Assembly (NCBI GenBank): GCA_963974105.1
Contig: CAXBBG010000001.1
Coordinates: 744,001 to 808,000 of the forward strand
Source: UBA2136 sp963974105
GTDB taxonomy: Bacteria; Pseudomonadota; Alphaproteobacteria; UBA2136
Direction: 5' to 3'
DNA length: 64,000 nt
A program made the translations under genes and the position numbers. Below are positions 8,640-19,500 of this stretch, one piece after another. The number at the start of each line of letters is the position of its first letter. Within the stretch, counting starts at the first letter, position 1. The notes under the pieces were generated by a model. It saw only the letters and a list, made by a program, of their open reading frames with translations, had not been told where the DNA came from and did not search any database.

Positions 8640-9392
8640 ATGAAGGTTTTAGTACCCATTAAACATGCAGTTGATGCATATGTACGCATTCGCGTTAAGT
8701 CTGATAATACAGGGGTTGATACATCAGGCCTGAAACATTCAATAAATCCATTTTGTGAAATTGCTGTCGAAGAAGCTGTACGTTTAAAAGAAGCGGGTAG
8801 TGTCAGTGAAATTATAACGATAACGATTGGCGGTGATACATCACAAGAATCTCTGCGTAAGTCTCTTGCGATGGGGGCTGACCGATCTATCCACATCAAA
8901 ACGGTAGACGCTGTTGAGCCTTTGGCTATTGCGAAAATTTTAAAAGAAATTGTTAGTAAAGAAAACCCCGACATTGTTATGTTGGGCAAACAAACTATTG
9001 ATGGTGATAATAACCAAACAGCTCAAATGTTGGCGGCGCTTTTAAATTGGCCCCAAGCAACATTTGCTTCTAAAATTACAGTGGCAGGTGAAAATTTGAC
9101 GGTTGAACGTGAGGTAGATGCAGGGGAAGAAACATTGTCAGTTAAACTACCTGCGGTTGTGAGTGTCGATTTGCGACTAAACGAACCACGTAACGTGACT
9201 TTACCAAACTTGATGAAGGCTAAACAAAAAACAATTGAAGTCATAGATATTGACAGCCTTGGTGTTAACGTGACTGCGCGCACAAAAACCCTTAAAGTAA
9301 TGGAACCTGCAAAGCGTAGTGCAGGCGTTATGGTTTCATCTGTTCAAGAATTGGTTGAAAAATTACGAAACGAAGCAAAGGTAATAAGTTAA
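8640..9392 (+). CDS. etfB: electron transfer flavoprotein beta subunit
   Basis: Beta subunit of ETF, which accepts electrons from acyl-CoA and other dehydrogenases. The 250 residues have the family's start (MKVLVPIKHAVDAYVRIRV), the AMP/adenine-nucleotide-binding segment MLGKQTIDGDNNQTAQMLAA near residue 120, and the recognition-loop region VSVDLRLNEPRNVTLPNLMKAKQK near 175-200. The stop codon overlaps the etfA start by one base (TAATG), so the two are translationally coupled. ATG is preceded by AAGGTGG. Confidence 0.95.
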   Translation: MKVLVPIKHAVDAYVRIRVKSDNTGVDTSGLKHSINPFCEIAVEEAVRLKEAGSVSEIITITIGGDTSQESLRKSLAMGADRSIHIKTVDAVEPLAIAKILKEIVSKENPDIVMLGKQTIDGDNNQTAQMLAALLNWPQATFASKITVAGENLTVEREVDAGEETLSVKLPAVVSVDLRLNEPRNVTLPNLMKAKQKTIEVIDIDSLGVNVTARTKTLKVMEPAKRSAGVMVSSVQELVEKLRNEAKVIS

Positions 9393-10327
9393 TGAGTATT
9401 TTAGTAATTGCAGAGCATGATCATAAATGTTTAAGCGTTGGTAGCCTTTGTACGTTAACGGCAGCGCAAGAATTAGGCGGGAGTATTACTGTTTTAGTGG
9501 CAGGCGAAAATGCAGATAGTGCAGCAAAGCATGCAGCAAGTTTGCAAGGTGTTTCTAAAGTCATTTATGTCAATGATGCTTTATATGCTCATAGTCTTGC
9601 AGAAAATATGGCAAACCTTATTGTGGCTCAATCAAAAGGTATGTCTCACATTTTAGCACCGGCTTCAACATTTGGTAAAAATATTTTGCCGCGGGTTTCA
9701 GCCTTGATGGATGTGCAAATGATAAGTGATATTACTAAAATAATTGATGCGGATACATTTGAACGCCCTATTTATGCAGGCAATGCAATTGCAACGGTGC
9801 AAAGCTTAGATAAAGTGAAGCTGTTAACGGTGCGACCTACCGCTTTTGATAAAGCGCAAACGGCAGGCGCAGAAACGGCAATTGAATCGGGAGCAAAAGC
9901 ACAAGGCTTTGCCAAAACAGCTTTTGTTTCGCACAAATTAAGTGACAGTGAAAAGCCACAATTAACAAGCGCAAATGTTGTTGTTTCGGGTGGTCGTGGC
10001 ATGAAAGAAGCGGCGAACTTTGCTATGCTTGAAGAGTTAGCGGAAAAACTTGGTGGAGGTGCTATTGGTGCCTCACGTGCGGCGGTTGATGTGGGCTGGG
10101 TACCAAATGACTATCAAGTAGGGCAAACAGGTAAGGTTGTTGCACCTGACTTGTATGTCGCGGTTGGTATTTCTGGCGCTATTCAACACCTTGCAGGTAT
10201 GAAAGATTCTAAAGTTATTGTGGCGATTAACAAGGATGAAAATGCGCCTATTTTTGAAGTAGCTTCTTACGGGCTTGTAGCTGATTTATTTGATGCGGTA
10301 CCAGAGCTTATTAAAGAGTTAGGATAA
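9392..10327 (+). CDS. etfA: electron transfer flavoprotein alpha subunit
   Basis: Alpha subunit of ETF, 311 residues, which with EtfB binds FAD and passes electrons to ETF-quinone oxidoreductase. The C-terminal FAD domain shows VVSGGRGMK (about residue 197), GASRAAVDVGWVPNDYQVGQTGKVVAP (about 225-250) and VGISGAIQHLAGMKDS (about 257), all diagnostic. It overlaps etfB and stops one base before the ETF-QO start, forming a tight three-gene operon. Confidence 0.95.
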   Translation: MSILVIAEHDHKCLSVGSLCTLTAAQELGGSITVLVAGENADSAAKHAASLQGVSKVIYVNDALYAHSLAENMANLIVAQSKGMSHILAPASTFGKNILPRVSALMDVQMISDITKIIDADTFERPIYAGNAIATVQSLDKVKLLTVRPTAFDKAQTAGAETAIESGAKAQGFAKTAFVSHKLSDSEKPQLTSANVVVSGGRGMKEAANFAMLEELAEKLGGGAIGASRAAVDVGWVPNDYQVGQTGKVVAPDLYVAVGISGAIQHLAGMKDSKVIVAINKDENAPIFEVASYGLVADLFDAVPELIKELG

Positions 10328-10328
10328 T

Positions 10329-11957
10329 ATGATGCCAAGAGAGTCTATGCCATTTGACGTTATTGTTGTTGGGGCTGGGCCTGCGGGCTTGTCTGCGGCT
10401 ATTCGTTTGAAACAAGTCGCAGCTGAAAAACAAATGGATATTTCTGTTTGTGTTGTTGAAAAAGGTGCTGAAGTAGGTGCTCATTTGCTTTCTGGCGCTG
10501 TTTTTGAACCACGTGCCTTAAACGAACTTCTACCAAATTGGGAAGATTTGGGGGCACCCTTAAAAACTAAAGTGACGGCGGATAAGTTTGCTTGGATGCG
10601 TCATCAAAATGCAATGCATGTTTTGCCTACACCACCACAAATGCATAATGCAGGTAATTACATTATAAGCCTTGGTGAATTGGGTAAATGGCTTGCTGTA
10701 CAAGCCGAGTCTTTAGGTGTTGAAATTTATCCAGGTTTTGCGGCTTCAGAAGTTCTATATCATGAAGATGGTAGCGTAAAAGGTGTTGCCACGGGTGACA
10801 TGGGCATTGGTAAAAATGGCGAAAAAACTGATAACTATGTACAAGGTGTAGAATTACATGCCAAACAAACTATTTTTAGTGAAGGTTGTCGAGGTTCACT
10901 CACTAAAACGGTTATAGAAAAATTTAACTTAGATGCAGCAAAAGACCCTCAAACCTATGCCTTAGGCATTAAAGAGGTATGGGAAATTAAACCTGAAAAT
11001 CATAAAGAAGGTACTGTGCTACACACAATTGGTTGGCCTTTGAAAAATGACACTTACGGTGGCTCTTTTGTTTACCATATGGCTGACAATAAAATATCTG
11101 TTGGTTTTGTGGTGGGTCTTGATTACACAAATCCAACGCTTTCTCCATTTGAAGAAATGCAACGATATAAACACCACGCAGAGATTTCATCTTTATTAGA
11201 AGGTGGTAAACGCATTGCTTATGGCGCGCGTACCTTGGTTGAAGGTGGTGTTCAATCTATGCCAAAATTGACATTTCCTGGAGGTATGCTTGTGGGTGAT
11301 TGTGCTGGAACATTGAATGTGGCTAAAATAAAGGGTAACCATACAGCGATGAAAAGCGGTATGGTGGCAGCAGACGCTATATTAGAACATTTTAAAGCTG
11401 GCGGCACACATGAAGAAGTAGTGGCATACGAAGTGAATTTTAAAGCTTCTTGGGCTTATAAAGAACTTTATAAAGTGCGCAATATTCGCCCTGGTTTCCA
11501 AAAAGGTCTTATACGTGGTTTATTAAACGCAGCTAAGGAAACTTATGTAGGTTCAAGCGGTACTTTAAGTAACCATGCTGACCATAGCCAACTTAAACTA
11601 TCAAGTGCTGTTAAGGCGATTGTATATCCTAAACCTGATGGTGTGATTAGTTTTGATAGGCTTTCTTCAGTATTTTTGTCGAACACGTTCCACGAAGAAA
11701 ATCAGCCAATTCACTTAAAGCTTAAAGATGAGTCTACAGCTGTTGATGTGAACTATAAAAATTTTGCATCACCTGAAACAAAATATTGTCCAGCAGGGGT
11801 TTATGAAATTTTAGAAGCTGCTGATGGTATTGTAACGCTTCAGATAAATGCCGCTAATTGCTTGCACTGTAAGGCTTGCGATATTAAAGATCCTAAGCAA
11901 AATATCACTTGGACAGTGCCTGAAGGTGGCGGTGGTCCTAATTACGGTACAATGTAA
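10329..11957 (+). CDS. electron transfer flavoprotein-ubiquinone oxidoreductase
   Basis: ETF-QO (often etfD or etfdh) oxidises reduced ETF and passes electrons to ubiquinone at the membrane. The 542-residue length is typical. A Rossmann FAD motif GAGPAGLSAAIRL is at about residues 15-27, and the C-terminal region holds the 4Fe-4S cysteines (CPAG near 481, CLHCKACD near 504). The PGGMLVGDCAGTLNVAKIKGNH segment near 317 is a strong family mark. A second ATG lies one codon downstream. The full set etfB-etfA-ETF-QO feeds beta-oxidation electrons into the respiratory chain. Confidence 0.95.
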   Translation: MMPRESMPFDVIVVGAGPAGLSAAIRLKQVAAEKQMDISVCVVEKGAEVGAHLLSGAVFEPRALNELLPNWEDLGAPLKTKVTADKFAWMRHQNAMHVLPTPPQMHNAGNYIISLGELGKWLAVQAESLGVEIYPGFAASEVLYHEDGSVKGVATGDMGIGKNGEKTDNYVQGVELHAKQTIFSEGCRGSLTKTVIEKFNLDAAKDPQTYALGIKEVWEIKPENHKEGTVLHTIGWPLKNDTYGGSFVYHMADNKISVGFVVGLDYTNPTLSPFEEMQRYKHHAEISSLLEGGKRIAYGARTLVEGGVQSMPKLTFPGGMLVGDCAGTLNVAKIKGNHTAMKSGMVAADAILEHFKAGGTHEEVVAYEVNFKASWAYKELYKVRNIRPGFQKGLIRGLLNAAKETYVGSSGTLSNHADHSQLKLSSAVKAIVYPKPDGVISFDRLSSVFLSNTFHEENQPIHLKLKDESTAVDVNYKNFASPETKYCPAGVYEILEAADGIVTLQINAANCLHCKACDIKDPKQNITWTVPEGGGGPNYGTM

Positions 11958-11958
11958 T

Positions 11959-11990
11959 AAAAAAAGCCTCCAAAATGGAGGCTTTTTTTT
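11959..11990. terminator. bidirectional rho-independent terminator
   Basis: AGCCTCC-AAAAT-GGAGGCT flanked by an A-run on the left and eight T on the right. It ends the etf operon on the plus strand and can also serve the converging protease gene, whose stop codon lies in the T-run. Confidence 0.85.
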
Positions 11991-12729
11991 AATGATAATA
12001 ACCGTAATGTTTTATCAAAGCATCGATAATAATTTTGCTAGGTGTTACCAAACCATACAAAATTGTTGGATTGTGCGGTATATATTCGCCGTAAAAATAT
12101 TGGTCATCTTTTTTATAAAAAGCAAATGGAGACTCTGTAGTTGAAAGTTTTCTGTGTGTAACGCCGAGTACATAACCATCTTGGTCTAAAACAGGTGCGC
12201 CAGACGTGCCATGGATAATTTCTTTGTTTGCGTCTAATATATAGCCTTGAGTATTGTCTGATAAGTAGTGAGAAACATAACGCATAGTGTGCGGGCAAAA
12301 CCCTTCTGTGTTTACAATAACTTTATCAGAGTGGTTCACCGATTTTAATGGTAATTCTTTCATGACAAAATGTTCTGGGCAGTCTTCAATTTCTAAAATG
12401 GCAATATCGGTACAGCCTTGAACGAAACTTAATTGTATGCCATCTATAAAAGTATCCCTTAAGTCCTTTTCGTGGATGCATAAAATGTGTTTTGCTTTAA
12501 GGCTTTGATTGTATGTGTTTTGAACGATGAGCTCATCACCGTATATAAATTCACATGTAGGTTTCCAAAATTTAAAGAAAGAGTTTTTCTTAGTATGTTG
12601 TATAACATGTGCGTTGGTCACAAATAATTTTTTACCGTAAGGGTTTTGAATGGCAAAGCAAGTACCGTAATTACATATGTTATCTTTGAATATAATTGAA
12701 TACAATTTCAAGCTGTTTGAAGGGAGCAT
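11989..12729 (-). CDS. trypsin-like serine peptidase domain protein
   Basis: A 246-residue protein with the chymotrypsin-fold triad. Numbered from the ATG at 12729, His41 sits in TNAHV, Asp108 in TDIAILEI and Ser176 in HGTSGAPVL with the oxyanion glycine. No PDZ domain and no signal peptide are visible, so this is not a standard DegP/HtrA. The frame can be extended to a GTG at 12765, but the ATG at 12729 has GGAGGG seven bases upstream and is preferred. Cys-containing segments near the N-terminus (NICNYGTCF) are unusual. Target unknown. Confidence 0.8.
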   Translation of the reverse strand: MLPSNSLKLYSIIFKDNICNYGTCFAIQNPYGKKLFVTNAHVIQHTKKNSFFKFWKPTCEFIYGDELIVQNTYNQSLKAKHILCIHEKDLRDTFIDGIQLSFVQGCTDIAILEIEDCPEHFVMKELPLKSVNHSDKVIVNTEGFCPHTMRYVSHYLSDNTQGYILDANKEIIHGTSGAPVLDQDGYVLGVTHRKLSTTESPFAFYKKDDQYFYGEYIPHNPTILYGLVTPSKIIIDALIKHYGYYH

Positions 12730-12843
12730 GATAATGCCCTCCGTAGAAGCAGAGAATAAGATCACCTTAATAAAAGGCTGTGTGTAAAAGATTTAGATGT
12801 TTTGTATGCAGTTAAATTACATAGTATACAGAGCTATGGCAAG

Positions 12844-12867
12844 AAAAAAGCCTCAGGAGAGGCTTTA
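12844..12867 (-). terminator. rho-independent terminator of the exonuclease-like gene
   Basis: AAAGCCTC-AGGA-GAGGCTTT with six A on the plus-strand left side, which form the T-run on the minus strand. Confidence 0.78.
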
Positions 12868-12885
12868 AAGAATAGGCTGTCTTAT

Positions 12886-13500
12886 TTAAATAAAGTCAGA
12901 TAGTGACATTTTTTCAGTTTCGACAAAGTGTCTAAAAGTAAGAAGAATAGATAAACTATCAGCGGTTGCGTCATGAATGTGTCCATCAAACGGTAATCCA
13001 AAAAAATTAGCCAAAGAACCGCTGGTGTTGGCTTTCAGGTCTTCTTCTGACATACCTGCAGTATGTAACATTTTGCGCACGTCACGGCAGAGTTGCGGGT
13101 TTAATGGGGTATCTTGTTGCCATAAAAAGCAACTTAGAGAAATTTCACGTTCATCACCTCCATAGCTGTAGCAAAGGTCTTCACCCACAAAGTTTTTAAT
13201 TTCTGAAAGTGCTTCAGGAATTTCTTGAGCATTCTCATCAAGTATATCTTGAGTGATATGGGTGAGGTCTGTGAAATATTTTGTAAGGTCAATATTGTTA
13301 CCAAATACATCGACAGGCTGAAGGAAGATATTGCAACGGTCTACTTCTGGTAAACCTTTTTCTAATTTTACCTTGATAGCACTGAATTGTATAAGGTAAG
13401 GGGGGTGGTCCTTTAAACCATTCCATCCGCGTGCCATGCACCCTTCGTCGCTCCAATATTCTGCGTCGTAGATGACGATAGTTTCAGGTGTATTTTGCAT
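12886..13500 (-). CDS. DEDDh 3'-5' exonuclease-fold protein
   Basis: A 204-residue protein with the motifs of the DnaQ/RNase T exonuclease superfamily. Motif I has Asp-x-Glu in YDAEYW (about residues 11-16), the middle segment YFTDLTHITQDIL (about 90) resembles the family's substrate loop, and motif III is HDATADS (about 180) with the His and Asp of the DEDDh type. Whether it degrades DNA or RNA is not visible; it is not DNA polymerase epsilon by length or context. It has its own terminator and lies just upstream of the protease gene on the same strand. Confidence 0.72.
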   Translation of the reverse strand: MQNTPETIVIYDAEYWSDEGCMARGWNGLKDHPPYLIQFSAIKVKLEKGLPEVDRCNIFLQPVDVFGNNIDLTKYFTDLTHITQDILDENAQEIPEALSEIKNFVGEDLCYSYGGDEREISLSCFLWQQDTPLNPQLCRDVRKMLHTAGMSEEDLKANTSGSLANFFGLPFDGHIHDATADSLSILLTFRHFVETEKMSLSDFI

Positions 13501-13556
13501 GTTTTTTCTCGTATGTTTAAAAGGGGAGTATATACTAGATTGTTATTTATTAGGTA

Positions 13557-13588
13557 ATAAAAAAAGCCCCCTTGATGGAGGCTTTTTA
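13557..13588 (-). terminator. rho-independent terminator after the giant repeat protein gene
   Basis: A hairpin with AAAAAGCC and GGCTTTTT as outer arms and CCC-TTGA-TGGA inside, ending in a T-run on the minus strand, 12 bases past the stop codon at 13600. Confidence 0.72.
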
Positions 13589-13599
13589 AGTTGTTTAAA

Positions 13600-16500
13600 T
13601 TATTGTCTACATATTTGGAACTTGCTTGTTGCTGGGTTCCAGCGCATACGACCAAGGTCACCCGCACCTGAACAAACTTCAGAACCTGTACCAGCTACCT
13701 TCACACTACCAGACACGTCAAGCGCGCTTTCGGTTACGGCTAGTACTGGCACACCGTCTACGTCTACGTTTACAACACCTGTTCCAGCATCAATAATGCT
13801 TACGCTTGTGTCCGCCACGGCGATATCTGTTCCGCCACCAACACCTGTTAATCCAGAACCGTCACCCACGAAGGCTGTGGCTGTTACTGTACCAGAAACA
13901 TCAAGCTCTGTTGTTGGTGTTACTTTGCCAATACCAATTTTGTCTGTTGCTAAATCACCGTAAATAGTATTACCAATGTTGAGTTCGTCTGATGCTGTTG
14001 CACTACTTGCGTCAATACCACTACCAATAAGAATGTTACGTGCACCTGTAGTTGTTGTGAAACCAGACTCATGCCCTATAAATGTGTTGTCATCAGCTCC
14101 ACCTTGTAGTGCAGTACCCGACTGAGAACCTATAGCTGTTAGGCGAGTGTATGCTGCATTACCAAACATACCTTTACCTGCTGAATAACCTACAGCTGTA
14201 TTATCACTTCCTCTGCTCATGGCAAGAGCTTGGTCACCTATAGCTGTATTGTTATGAGATGTTCTGTTTTCACTCAAACTGCTTCGACCAAATGCAGCGT
14301 TTTGATTACCCGTAGTATTTTTGCTCAATGATAGAGAGCCGTATGCACTGTTCCAGCTACCTGTTGTGTTAGCTAGAAGTGCTTGGTAACCTGTAGAAGC
14401 ATTGTAATTACCTGTAGTGTTTGCAACTAACGCACTTCCACCTACAGCTGTATTGGCAAATCCTGTGGTCGTCGCTTTTAATGTTTCGTAACCAAGTGCA
14501 GTATTTTCGCTGCCGCTTGTGTTTGAGGTTAAAGCATTTTTACCTACTGCTACGTTTTTATTACTTGTTCCGTCGTCATTTACACCTGACCCATCACCGA
14601 GAAATAGGCTTGACCCATAATAAATAGCGTCAGATAGACCATTAATGTTTGTAGCACCGCCAAGTCCGTCAGAAACACTGATACAGTTTGCGCCAGTTTC
14701 GTCGCAAATATCGGCAACGCTTAGCGTACCTGTTAATGAAACCTGTTCAGACCCACTTGCCATAGAACCTTTAATAAGGTTACCAATGTTGATTTGGTCG
14801 TCACCTGTAATGCTTGCAAGGGTAACATTACTACCAATAGCAATGTTGTTGCTACCCGTTGTAAGGGTGTTACCTGCATATGCACCGACAAGTGTGTTAC
14901 TTGTACCTGTTGTTGCGGCAACACCTGCACGATAACCTAACATTGTATTAAAGTCGGCGCCTGTAGCAACGGCATAACCTGCGCCGTAACCTAAAGCTGT
15001 GCCACCAGTAACGCTATAGTTAATGTTGTTACCACCCATAGCTGAACCACCAATGGCAGTATTGAATAGACCTGTTTGGTTTCTATTTAATGCTGACTCA
15101 CCTAGAGCTGTGTTATGTGTACCCGTTGTTAGCGAGTTTGATGAACCATAACCTACAGACGTGTTTTGTTTTGCACCTGTTTGTATAAGGTTACCTGAAA
15201 GACCACCAACGAATACGTTTTCTTCAATACCTGTCATACCACTTGTACCAACACCAGCTCCGCTACCAATGGCAATGTTGTGGTCACCTGCTCCTGTTTT
15301 GTAGTAAAGTGCGCTTCGCCCAATAGCAACGTTATTACCAGAAGTTGTGTTTGAATAAAGTGCTGTACGCCCTAATGCAACGTTACTGTCACCGCTTGTA
15401 TTACTTGAAAGTGAAAACTTACCAAGAGCTGTGTTATAACCACCTGTTGTATTGGCGAGCATAGATTGGTAACCAATTGCTGTGTTATCAACACCAGAAG
15501 TATTTGCAGTTAAGGCATCTTTACCAACGGCTGTGGCAAGGTTTGCACCGTCGTCATTTGCACCCGCACCGTTACCAAGGAACACGCTGGATCCATCGTA
15601 AATACCGTCACTTAGGTCGTTAATTGATGTAACACCAGAAGCAGCAGTTGAAGCTACCCATTCACCTGCGGCATTGTCCCATGTTAGGTATTGGCCGTCT
15701 GTTGGCGCAAGTGAGCTTGAAACGTCGCTCAGCTCTGTTAAAGCACTTGCAGCGGCTGAAGCATCGGTTGTTTTCCAAGTCGAACCATCACAAAATTCAA
15801 GAGCCGATGAACCAGTGCTGTATCGTATAGCACCTTCATGAAGTCCATCACATGTTTCTCCACCATTTGAAAGCATGATTGAACCAGATACTTCCAAAGC
15901 GGCTGAAGGTGCTACGGTTGTGCCAATGGCCAATGTATTTGTTACAGAAATATCTGCAAATTCAACTGCGCTGTCTTTACGTAAGAATTGTTCAAGTTGG
16001 GCAACTATGCTCCATTCTTGGCTTGAAATAGAAGCGCCATCAATTTTAGCTATTTGGCTTAGCTCGCCAACCTGTAAAATGGTGTTAGAAACGTTTTGCA
16101 CACTTGTTGGTATGTTTGTCACGTCGTACCAGTCGGCAGAGCCGGCGGCTACGCCCGTTAAGCCAGAGCCGTCACCAATGAAGGCAGTGGCAGTTACTGT
16201 GCCAGAAACGTCCAATTCCGTTGTTGGGTTTGTTTTACCAATACCAATTTTGTCTGTTGAAAGGTCACCGTATATGGTGTTACCAATGTTCAGTTCGTCT
16301 GAAGCTGTTGGTGCTGTTGTGTCAACATTTGCACCAATTAAAATGTTACGCGCACCTGTTGTGGTGGCTTGACCAGACTGCATACCAACAAATGTGTTAG
16401 AGTTACCACCAGTGAGTAAGTTATACCCAGATTGTACACCTACCAATGTGTTATTATCAATATCTGAATTACCTGATGAACCAGCACCTGCTAGGGCACC

Positions 16501-19500
16501 AATTGCAATGTTGTTACTACCTATAGTGTTATATCTCAATGCATAATGACCACTGGCATTGTTATTTATACCTGTTGTGTTGTTATACAAAGAGGCATAA
16601 CCACTGGCAGTGTTGTTTATACCTGATGTATTTCTATAAAGAGCAGCTTCACCTAGGGCTGTGTTATAACTTCCCCCTGCGTTGCTGTAAAGAGATGTAT
16701 AGCCATACCCAGTGTTTGAGCGACCTGTAGTGTTATTGTACAGAGAATGCGTACCGGTGGCAGTGTTATTAAAACCAGTAGTGTTGCTGTTCAACGTGTA
16801 CTGACCTGTAGCCGCATTGTTGTAACCTGTTGTATTGCTAGCCAGCGATGAATGACCAACAGCTGAGTTGTAGAAACCTGTTGTGTTTGCATTCATTGAA
16901 TTTGTACCTACAGCCAGGTTGTGGTTATCAGTACCGTCATCAGCAGCACCTGCGCCATTACCAAGGAATAGGCTTGAATAATCATCTGTGTCGTATTTAG
17001 TGTCGGTTAGGTCATTTAAGCCAATAGTTACAGAAGTGGCGGTTACACCTGTAAGTGCTGAACCATCACCAGCAAAAGCTGTGGCAGTTACTGTACCAGA
17101 AACGTCCAATTCCGTTGTTGGGCTTGTTTTACCAATACCAATTTTGTCTGTTGAAAGGTCACCGTATATGGTGTTACCAATGTTCAGTTCGTCTGAAGCT
17201 GTTGGTGCTGTTGTGTCAACATTTGCACCAATTAAAATGTTACGTGCACCAGTTGTTACATTGTCACCTGCCGTGTAGCCTAGGAAAGTGTTGTTATCTG
17301 CCCCAGTTTTTACATCCTGTCCACTTTGGTAACCTATGAATGTGTTGTTTGAAATATTACTTAAACCAGAATCACCTACACCAGCACCATAACCGATAGC
17401 TGTATTTGAATTACCTGTTTCATTATATCTAAGGGCAAGCATACCCAATGAAGTATTGGTGGTACCGCTTACGTTGCTTGACTGGTTTAAACGGCCAATC
17501 GCTGTATTGTAAGAACCTGTTGTGGCATTTCCTAAGGACAGAGAACCGAAGGCGGTGTTTTCACTACCTGTTGCATAACGTAAAGAACGGTGCCCAACAG
17601 CTGTGCTATTTGTAGATGTAGTATTTGTTGTAAGAGCTTGATAACCCATAGCAACGTTTGCACCACCCGTTGTGTTTGAGTAAAGTGCACTATAACCTAT
17701 ACCAATGTTTTGGTTAGATGTGCCGTCATCAAACTCACCTGCATTGTTACCTAAAAATAGGCTAGATGCATCGTCTGAATCGTGTTTAGCGTCGCTTAAG
17801 TCGTTAATGCCAATAGACATTGAACTTGCGTCAAGGTTTGTAAGGCCAGAACCGTCACCCACAAAAGCTGTGGCAGTTACTGTGGTAGAAACGTCCAGTG
17901 ATCCGTCAATTTCGGTATCACCATTTGCAACGTTAATACGCACAACGCCAGTAGCAGCTGACGCTGAGTCATTACCAAAGCGCATCAAGTTGTCACCTGG
18001 TTTGCCAAATATACGCTTAGAACCGTTAAATTCTACAAAGGCTTGTGATGTACCTCTTGAAGTTACGTAAACACCTGCTGGGCCTGCTGAAGCTGAAGGT
18101 CTGTCAATTGTTAAGTATGGTGAACCTGAACTGTGAATGTGTAAAGTTGTAGAAGGTTCACTTGTGCCTACACCCACCATTTTGGTAGTAAGGTCACCAT
18201 AAATGGTATTACCAATGTTGAGTTCGTCAGAAGCTGTTGGTGCTGTTGTGTCAACATTTGAGCCAATTAAAATGTTACGTGCACCAGTTGTGGTTATGTC
18301 ACCAGCCTTGTAGCCGAGGAAAGTGTTGTTATCTGCACCTGTTCGTATCAGCGCGCCACTATCGAAACCAACGATAACGTTATTACTAACGTTTGATGCA
18401 CCTGAAGCTCCTTCAGCAGAACCAGCACCTAAAATAAGGTTTTCACTACCTGTTTCATTATTTAATAATGAGCGGTCACCGATAGCTAAGTTATAATTAC
18501 CAGTGCTGTTATTGGTTGCGGTTTGTGCACCAATGGCTAAGTTATTTCCACCAGTGCCGTTATTCATCATAGCCTGATGACCAATAGCCATGTTACTATC
18601 ACCCGAGTTACCACGAAGTGTTAAATGACCAAGGGCAATGTTACCTGCATTTGTTGTATTATCTTCAAGTGCAAGAAAACCAATTGCAAGGTTAGAGCTA
18701 CCCGTTGTTGTGTTTGTGAGGGCATTTCTACCAAAACCATAGTTTTTGTTATCGGTACCGTCATCAGCAGCACCTGCGCCATTACCAAGGAATAGGCTCG
18801 AATAATCGTCTGTATCATGCTTAGCGTCGCTTAAGTCGTTAATGCCAATAGACATAGCGCTTGCGTCAAGGTTTGTAAGGCCAGAACCGTCACCAGTAAA
18901 GGTTGTTGCGCTAATGTTACCTGTTGCGGCCATGCCGCCCCCAGCAAAGATAACGCCGTCAATTGTTTGTGTACCACTTACATTTAATGCACCTGCAATG
19001 GTAAGTGTACCGCCAATAAACCCGTCACCAGAAGCATTTAAAATGTTAAGGTCAGTTGTACCTGCAACAGTTAAGTCGTCTGTAATAGAAACATCGGCCA
19101 CAGTTAAGTGGTCGGCAATGGTTGCGTCACCTGTTGATGTGAGGCTTGTACCAGAAATAGATGCGCCTGTAATATTTGCAAAAGTGACGCTGTCAGTTGT
19201 GGCAACGCCTTGATCCATAGCGCCAAGGTAACCAAATTGTGTGTTAGAAATGGTTACGGCGTTAATGTTTTGTAATTGAGTTAGCTCGGCTGTGGTAAGT
19301 TCAGTATTTGAAATGGCTGAAATGCCTGTTGGCATATTTGAAATGCTGTACCAATCGGCACTTGAAGCAGTGACACCAGTTAAGCCTGAGCCGTCACCAA
19401 TAAAAGCTGTGGCTGAAACTGTACCTGAAACGTCAAGTGCTGCTGCACCATTTACGCTTAGGTTGCCGTCACAAATAATGTCAGTTCCGTCTGTATAACA

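Noticed and set aside
14645..14935. Plus-strand open frames across the repeat protein gene (several between 13472 and 19498)
   Set aside because: They are antisense shadows of the biased Thr/Gly/Asn/Ala-rich coding sequence, without ribosome sites.
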